The notes beneath the pieces were generated by a model. That model saw only the letters and a list, made by a program, of their open reading frames with translations, was not told where the DNA came from and searched no databases. From the NCBI GenBank assembly GCA_003254905.1, contig QANU01087130.1:43367-107366 (forward strand): DNA of 64,000 nucleotides, written 5' to 3'. Origin of the DNA: Nissolia schottii. Its lineage: Eukaryota > Streptophyta > Magnoliopsida > Fabales > Fabaceae. A program made the translations under genes and the position numbers. Below, piece after piece: positions 57,549 through 64,000 of the stretch. The stretch's first letter is position 1. Every line of letters starts with the position of its first letter.

Positions 57549-60184
57549 CTACACTTCCTCTTGACCATGGCTGCTACTTTTCAAGATGTTATACTTGCAG
57601 AGGGGGCAAGTAGCATTAATATACAGCCATTTATCCACACAAGCACAGTGAAAATGGTGACCACAAGGAAGTTGTCTTAGTTCAACCCCATCATCATAAG
57701 CAGAAAGGCAGATGCAACATTCCTACAGTTTATCACCCAATTAAGAGGGGAAAAGAACAATTCAGATTAGCATAATAACAGAGTTCAACCAGTTTCTTCA
57801 AAATCAAGTTATCATATCAAAACTATATTTGCATGTGCTGAACCATTATACCAACTTCCTTCCATAATAAATTGTGACAGCCACTGTGAACAAAGACAGA
57901 GAAAGAAAAAGGGATGGAAGGCCAAGCACACATACAACCGAAATATAATAATATATATACATATTGCATGCTCCAGTGTGAGAATGTGTTCAAGACGTGA
58001 CTCCATATAACAAACAAAACCAGTATCAAACACTACATGGATTTCTCATTTGAATATATTGGAATATTATCTAATGAGAAAAGGAGTAACAAGACCACTG
58101 GGATAAAGAAGAATAGGTTATACTCATAAGTAACAAAAATGTACAACATACCGCATCCTCATCAGAAAGAACATGTTCAATAGGTGAATCAGCCCGGCAT
58201 TCTGTCATTATTCCTCCAGTAGGGCCTTCTGTATTACCAGCAAGTTTCTCATTATTTTCAGTTCTTTGGAATTTGAATTTCGATAACTGCTCAATGTCTT
58301 CTTTTGATGCCCCTTCCTGCATTTTTTAGACCACAAAAAATGAGAGAAGGCAAAGACAAGAAACAGTGAAATTAATACATTGCAACAAATTTCTCCTAAT
58401 TAAACACTCATAAGCTACAAGGCACTGTCTTCATGACAAGTCAAACAATGAATAGTAATACATTCATAATCATCCAAGTTGTACAAAAGCAAGTCATATG
58501 GAAAAGTTTACTCCCCACATGCCCTAGAAGGTCAACAACATCAACCTGAATAAAGCATTCAAATTCTCAGAACAAAAGAAAGTTATCTCATTCTCATAAC
58601 AAAAAAGCCATAGGTCAAGTCATAACCTTTCATCATAAGAAGCATATAATATTATAATTTGGCCAACCTTCAACCCCTACAAAAAAAGTTCATATACAGT
58701 TCTTAAGTGCTCCCAATAAATCAACCTCAAAAAAATCACCTTTTTATTCACCAAAGTTGATCAAGCCACCTTTCATATTATCCATCCAAACTTCTCAAAA
58801 CTAGTAAGACCTCATCAAAAAATAAAAATTGTATTACAATCGTGTGAGTGTCTATGACGTTACGTCACGTAGTCTCGTATTTCACAAAAACTCATACACA
58901 AGAATTCAGCGTGATTTTTCTCATACTTTACGTATTAAACACTAATTCACAACCAATAAATAACACCAATTATTTCATGATAGAAAAATCATTTCCTCTC
59001 AATGAATTCACAAGACTGTTTCCTTTCTTTTTTCAGAAAAAAGGAAAAGTTTGCTAACAGAGACAAAATTAGTTGCTAGTTAAAGTTAATACAAACACTG
59101 CTTTGGGTATGCTACGTGTGCCTGCTCCCCCAGAAAGTGCATAACCATTGTTAAGCCTAAGATACTAGGGTTTAGCTTAGGTAGGTTGTCTTCAGCAGTA
59201 CAAATGTGATACCTCCTCTTCTTCACAAACTCAGATGACCGACATAATACAAGACTTGTTCTGTCAATCTCCAACCTTACCAATCATTTTATGCACAAGT
59301 TATCCTCAACATTGTATGTTCTAAGGGATCCTATTAAAGTCAAACCAGGGCCAGCAACAAAAATATAAATGATTTCATACATTTAGCTTTGTTGGTGTAG
59401 GGCATTTTTCCCCTCAAAATTCAACCCTATTTAATCCCCAAAAGTAGATGAGATCCTCATAAATGAGCATATAGATCTCTCTTTTATACCAAATAGCAGT
59501 CCCAGCCATTCTAGTTTTATCCTTCCCTTTCATTTAACCTCGTCAACAAATTCGCAAGTACACAATATTTAGATTTAAGAGCATAAACTTTACCACTTCC
59601 CTTAAGACTCGGTAAATGCTGACTAGGTCCAATATTAATTTTTAAAAAAAAAAAAGCAAACAGTTCTTCAAGGCACTAGATTCATTAATCCATACAAATG
59701 CAAACAAGAAACAGTAATGACTATGACTTGCCTGGTCTGCGACTGCATACAGAAGTGCAATGATGCATGGAAGACAACAGCAAACAGCAATACCAATGAT
59801 GCATGCCAGTGCAATACAGAAAACGACAAAGAAAACATCAAAACCCAGGAAGACTATACATAACCTGCAAAACAAGTAAATTTGGTCAATAGACAAACCA
59901 AGTAGGTTCCACCAAAGGTTAAGTACAATAACAATAGATGTACCAGAAAGAAATTAAATTACAAATACAACATAAAATATAATAACATAAACAAGTCAAA
60001 TGTGCATGACACATGTATGTGTGTGCACAGAGTGGATCTTCTCATGTGAAAATTGCATAACTTTTAAATTTTTTACCTTTTCAAGGTAACTCAATTAATG
60101 GTAGAGATGCGCACATGACAAAGTCGTGTGCAATTTTCACATGAGAGGATTTGTTCCCGTGTGTGTGTGCGCGCGAGCGCGCGC

Positions 60185-60224
<40 letters not shown>

Positions 60225-63200
60225 AAACCAGTAAAGCAGAGGAGACTCTTGGGCCAAAGCTTGACCACTAGCTGATACCCAGTAAAATCCAACAACCCAC
60301 CAAATAAATGAAAACATTGTGTTGGCTGATTCCAAATGCTTTGCCATGCTGCTTGAGATTAAAAAGAGAAGCATAAAGATGAATAACATAAACGTGAAAA
60401 AGAAAACTGATGAATAAATCATTAAGTGATGGTGCTGATTTCACAACTTTACAACAATAATTGCTTGTCCTTAATCAAATATTAATATAATACAAGCTAA
60501 ATGAATATTGGATATTGGACATCTTGTTCCAACCCTCAACTGTTTTTGTAAACAAAAGACACAAATTTAGAAATCTTATTAATGTAAGTTAGGAGATTAA
60601 TTAAGAGAAAATATATAATGACACAAGTTATTAACAACGTTCTCAAAATCGAACCAGACCAGCCAGTTCAACTGGTTTAACCAGGACCCAGTTAATTAGC
60701 CAGTCTGGTCGTGCTTCTGAAACCGCCATTGACAAAACCATCTCAGAACTGCCAAAACTGATCTTGAACCACTAAAAACTGGTGAACCGGTTCGAACTTA
60801 AGCAGCTGGACAGTTCATTTCAAACAAAACTTACAAGACCAATGGACTGTCACTAGGCCAAGTGAGTAATCCTTGCACGTTGGTCTTATTATATAGGAGA
60901 GCTACGTGTCTTAACATGATGTTCCACTATTGATGTGGGACTAATGCTTGTTTTGTTTTCCCACTCCAAGCAGCAAGCACATACCAATTAGGAGCTTGTA
61001 AAGTGTATGTTTCATGTATAAGCCTAATCAAAATATTTACAGAAACAAGAAGTCCACACCAATCCTGCTAGGACCTTCTTCAGTTTTAGTTTCTTTGATT
61101 CCTCTTCCAACTCTATAGATCTTTGTTTCCCCAATCATATAGCCACCATATAAGATTCTTGATCTCTACAAAACTAGCTATATACATGATTCAGGAACTT
61201 GTAAAACTTGAATGCAAAACTGCATTTTCTTTCTTTCGATTCATGGTAAGTTCTCTTTCTAGTCCTTCCATTTTGAATTCATTTTGTAAGTTACTAAGTA
61301 ATCTTCACTATGAAATGGTTAATTATTAATTTCCACAGCAATTTCCATTGGTTTACTATGTTAGACATACTTTTAGTTATTGAAATATTAAATAAAATTT
61401 TCTTTCATTAAAAATCTAATTAAATGTATATATTTATAATTTATATATGGGGTTTGCTAACCTCCACAAGTTCATGTGGAGGTTTAGCAATGACCACATT
61501 TTGANTATATATATTACACTCCAGTCAAACCCTGTTGAACCAATAAACCTCTGAACTAGTGCCATTTCTTCTTTAAGATTCAATCTTGACCATACAAATA
61601 TAATCCAATGGTTAAAAATTCACTCTTGCATTATCACATAAGGAGCTCATTCTCACCTAAATCCTCCCCCCCCCTGAACTAGTGCCTCGTCTTATTTGAT
61701 GCTCGGTCCAGTTTTGAGAACCTTGGCTTTTAATCTTAACCAAAGGTATCATATAACACTTGTGAAAATTAAATCGGAAATAAAGCACTTTTCCCATATG
61801 TTGAGCACACTAAAGCTCATATGATTTACGCGTAATCAGTTGCAGCCAATGTGGTTCAGTAAATGTTTCTTCTCTATCTATATCCGTTGCACCCACACTT
61901 TGAGAGATTGAATAAAAATAACAACATCATCTGTTTCTACGCGAACTTAAGTCGCAGCATCATTATCAATTACTCAAAGTAATTTGAGGCTGATTTTAGA
62001 AATCAACAGATAATCAGATTTATGTGGATTTTATGTTTGAAAAATTAAACCATTTGAAGTATTTTGAACAGATGAAAAGATTTTTTTCCTTTAAAGATTG
62101 AGAAAGCTAAAATTTTCATGTAGGCTCTTTTAATTGTGGATAGAAGATGCGGTAGAGACTTAGAGTTCTCAATTAACACAGCTATTTTTCACTTAACGGG
62201 TCTTTCATCACAAGGGTGTACAGGTAACTAACAATTTCACACGGCACACAAATCCCTAAATTACAGTGGGTTCTGAACCAACTCAGTCAAAAAACTAAAT
62301 ATATCACGACACTCCAATTAGTCCAATGGAGTTTCATCGCATTGTCAGAAACATATGAAAGCATGTAATATGTTCCTCAAAAGGAAAACCCATTGTAGAA
62401 GTAGGATTTAGAGCATTTTTGGTAATAGCTTATATTGCGGAAATAAGCGTTGTCCCAAAAAAGTTTTGATTGTGTGCTATTTTAAACCTAAAATCGGTCA
62501 ATCCAAAAACACACACATCACATATACCGTTTTTTATTATAAGATGTTTTTAACACAAAAGTACGCTAATTCAAACCTACACTATGAATGAATCTTAATT
62601 TTTCCTTCTATATAAAGGAGTTATCAACTTTTAACTACTTTTTGGTCATATTTTAAAATGTTCAAATATAGCCTTCATGTCCACACACTCTCCTTCCTAT
62701 CACTCATCAACAATTTAGTCATTTCAGTCCCCCATGTATAGCATTTGTGCGGTTTTGAAGTTCTCTTTCAAAATATTCTCCAAAACTGCCCATGAGCAAT
62801 TTCCAACTCTAGTACCCTTCTCTAGTTCCTAATTAAAGGGCTTCATCACTCAAGGCAACCTGAATTCACATCAGGCATCAAACTTAGTCCACTGACTCTA
62901 CTCTAACGTTTATCGTAACAAACACGAGTAACCTTGATGCCACTCATAAATTCTGATTCAGGAACAAGTTTAGCTATTAGCATCCCTAATAACGTCAAAG
63001 TTCAAATGACAGTATGCACCCTCATGTATTTCATTCAGAAAATGAAAAAAATGAAAAGAAAAAAACTCACCTGGTGCCGTCGTCATCGAATTGCGCCAGT
63101 GCCACATACTGTCCCGCACCATCCATAGAACCGGAGCTCAAATCCCCACTTCCTCCAACCCTAATCCCAATTCCAACCCCATCATCGCCGTCTTGCACGG

Positions 63201-63666
63201 CGTCGTTCGCGCTCAACCGGTCCCTCCCCCTCTGCCTCCTCCTCCGGTACTCCACGCAGACGCACGCCACGTGGACGACGCACTGCAGGCCGTACCCCAA
63301 GATCCACAGCCTCAGGGGCGTGCTCGGAGACTCGTTCCGGCTCAGGACCAGCACGGCGGCGCCGGCGACCACGAACGCGAAGTTCCACAGGACGTCAAGC
63401 ACCACCACCGGCTTCGAGTACGCCCAATCACTCTGCCGCTCCTCCAGCTGCTCCGCCGCCGTCTCCCTCACCACCATCGACGGCTCCCTCATCGCCCTCC
63501 GCCCGCTCGCCTGCCGGAGGAACCGCGCCGCCTGACGCAGGCTCTGCCGACGGACGAATCGCCGACCGGAGTTGGATTCGTCGGAGGAGCCGCCGGAATT
63601 CGCGATGAGCGGCGTCAGATCGACGACGTTCTCGGAAGAGCGGTTCGGTGACGTTGTCGTCGCCAT
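57549..63666 (-). CDS. Membrane RING-H2 E3 ubiquitin ligase, At1g63170/At1g12760-like, five exons
   Basis: Exons on the minus strand: 63666-63071, 60351-60229, 59864-59732, 58316-58152, 57722-57549, giving 396 aa plus TAG with frame kept. Membrane segments are at about 86-108, 118-139, 211-227 and a long hydrophobic pair in 241-283 ([16 protein letters not shown], then the CCCLPC turn). The C-terminal RING-H2 domain has C341, C344, C359, H361, H364, C367, C378 and C381 with exact family spacing ([20 protein letters not shown]). The protein should sit in a membrane with its RING in the cytosol, passing ubiquitin from an E2 to targets; the target is unknown. Intron 3 has a GC donor and intron 2 a weak GTTTGC donor. 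The intron 1 acceptor is AAGCAG and can add or drop one Ser. Intron 1 (2.7 kb) carries an hAT-like element. The gene looks intact. Confidence 0.94.
60036..60150. repeat. Inverted repeat in RING ligase intron 2
   Basis: ATCTTCTCATGTGAAAATTG (from 60036) pairs with the reverse of 60129-60150 (ATCCTCTCATGTGAAAATTG), leaving a loop of about 70 bp. It looks like a small foldback MITE; weaker pairing extends outward through GTGTGTGC words. Confidence 0.65.
60187..60223. repeat. (GA)n microsatellite beside the exon 2 donor
   Basis: About 18 GA units; on the transcript strand a (CT)n tract starting five bases after the intron 2 donor (60228). A CG/CGCGCG patch (60169-60186) adjoins it. Confidence 0.95.
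60635..61725. mobile_element. hAT-like non-autonomous element in RING ligase intron 1
   Basis: The left end CAACGTTCTCAAAATCGAAC and the right end in reverse (CCAAGGTTCTCAAAACTGGA) are inverted partners. The left arm continues in the 'AACCGGTT/GAACCAG' rich text usual for this plant repeat. Flanking 8-mers GTTATTAA and GCTTTTAA match at six of eight. Inside is a short palindrome at 61454-61490 (TTGCTAACCTCCACAAG paired with its inverse), perhaps the end of a nested MITE, and an ambiguous base at 61505. Confidence 0.5.
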
Positions 63667-64000
63667 GAGTCGTTGCGTTGCGTAGCGTTGTTTCCCTCTC
63701 TCTTTGTTTCCGAATCGGTGACTCGGTGAGTCGACTCAGAGCATGTAGATTTTTGCTCCTAAATAGTGATATTAGAATAGAAATCGATCGATTTTTGTGG
63801 CTAAGTTTGGAATCGAATAAGGAAGACGAAAATATGGTGAACGGTGTCTGAAAACGGAAATTATGTTGAAGATTGTGTTGTGTCTTGCTGTTTTGGGACG
63901 ATAGTTGATGCCTCTATCCGGTGCCGTTTTGATGGATGGCTTTTTTGGTTTACCGAACGCGTATTGGTGGCACTATTGGTTTTTTTTTTGTTTTTTTTTT
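63667..64000. other. 5' flank of the RING ligase gene
   Basis: The minus-strand promoter and 5' UTR of the ligase must lie here. On the transcript strand the bases before the ATG are CT-rich ('AGAGAGGG' on the plus strand). No TATA box is evident. The window ends in a T-rich run. Confidence 0.45.

Noticed and set aside
63014-63651. Plus-strand frames of 173 and 186 codons over RING ligase exon 1
   Set aside because: Antisense to the GC-rich first exon; the minus-strand product has the family's membrane segments and joins the RING exons in frame.

Overview
This window is nuclear DNA from a flowering plant, most likely a eudicot. The evidence is AT-rich intergenic sequence, genes with many GT-AG introns, a nuclear tRNA-Leu(AAG), protein families shared with Arabidopsis, and abundant plant transposons (L1-type LINE, Ty3/Gypsy, Mutator-like, hAT-like, CACTA and several SINEs). 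I cannot place it to genus. One run of 52 Ns (42352-42403) and single Ns at 45780 and 61505 mark draft-assembly gaps or ambiguities.

I can support four intact protein genes. (1) 7254-12834, minus strand: a deoxycytidylate deaminase in nine exons (225 aa). Its seventh intron is swollen by a Gypsy LTR element. (2) 34685-35167, plus strand: an intronless 160-aa protein made only of the C-terminal coiled-coil/CxxC region of IDD14/15/16-type (SHOOT GRAVITROPISM 5-like) zinc-finger proteins, with no zinc fingers. (3) 47509-48381, minus strand: a single-exon DUF579 Golgi-type methyltransferase most like the arabinogalactan O-methyltransferase group (At1g27930/At1g67330). (4) 57549-63666, minus strand: a five-exon multi-pass RING-H2 E3 ubiquitin ligase of the At1g63170/At1g12760 group (396 aa), with a GC-AG intron and a NAGNAG acceptor. 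All exon junctions of (1) and (4) were phased by hand and keep frame. A tRNA-Leu gene lies at 22966-23046.

The rest is mostly repeat-derived. From left to right: a SINE tail at the window start; a degenerate Gypsy-type remnant between ~115-bp direct repeats (3.4-5.1 kb); an hAT-like element (5.9-6.5 kb); the deaminase gene with its LTR element and a foldback MITE; a probable solo LTR (13.3-14.7 kb); a SINE with perfect 16-bp target duplications (18.5 kb); an hAT MITE (23.7 kb); a nearly full-length but dead L1 LINE (25.0-30.4 kb); a Mutator-like element with ~185-bp terminal inverted repeats, a perfect 9-bp target duplication and a GC-rich cargo (30.5-31.66 kb); a 44-bp-period tandem repeat (32.6-32.9 kb); a minisatellite-like block (39.9-40.3 kb); one CACTA terminus (44.9 kb); a short Copia-like LTR (47.1 kb); SINEs at 50.4 and 55.6 kb; an unrecognised coding-like remnant (52.6-53.65 kb); and an hAT-like element inside intron 1 of the ligase gene.

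The genes look unrelated to each other and form no pathway cluster. I see no convincing new multi-gene system. The items most worth following are the zinc-finger-less IDD-type protein (a possible natural competitor of full-length IDDs), the Mutator-like element with GC-rich cargo, and the splice-site architecture of the RING ligase gene.
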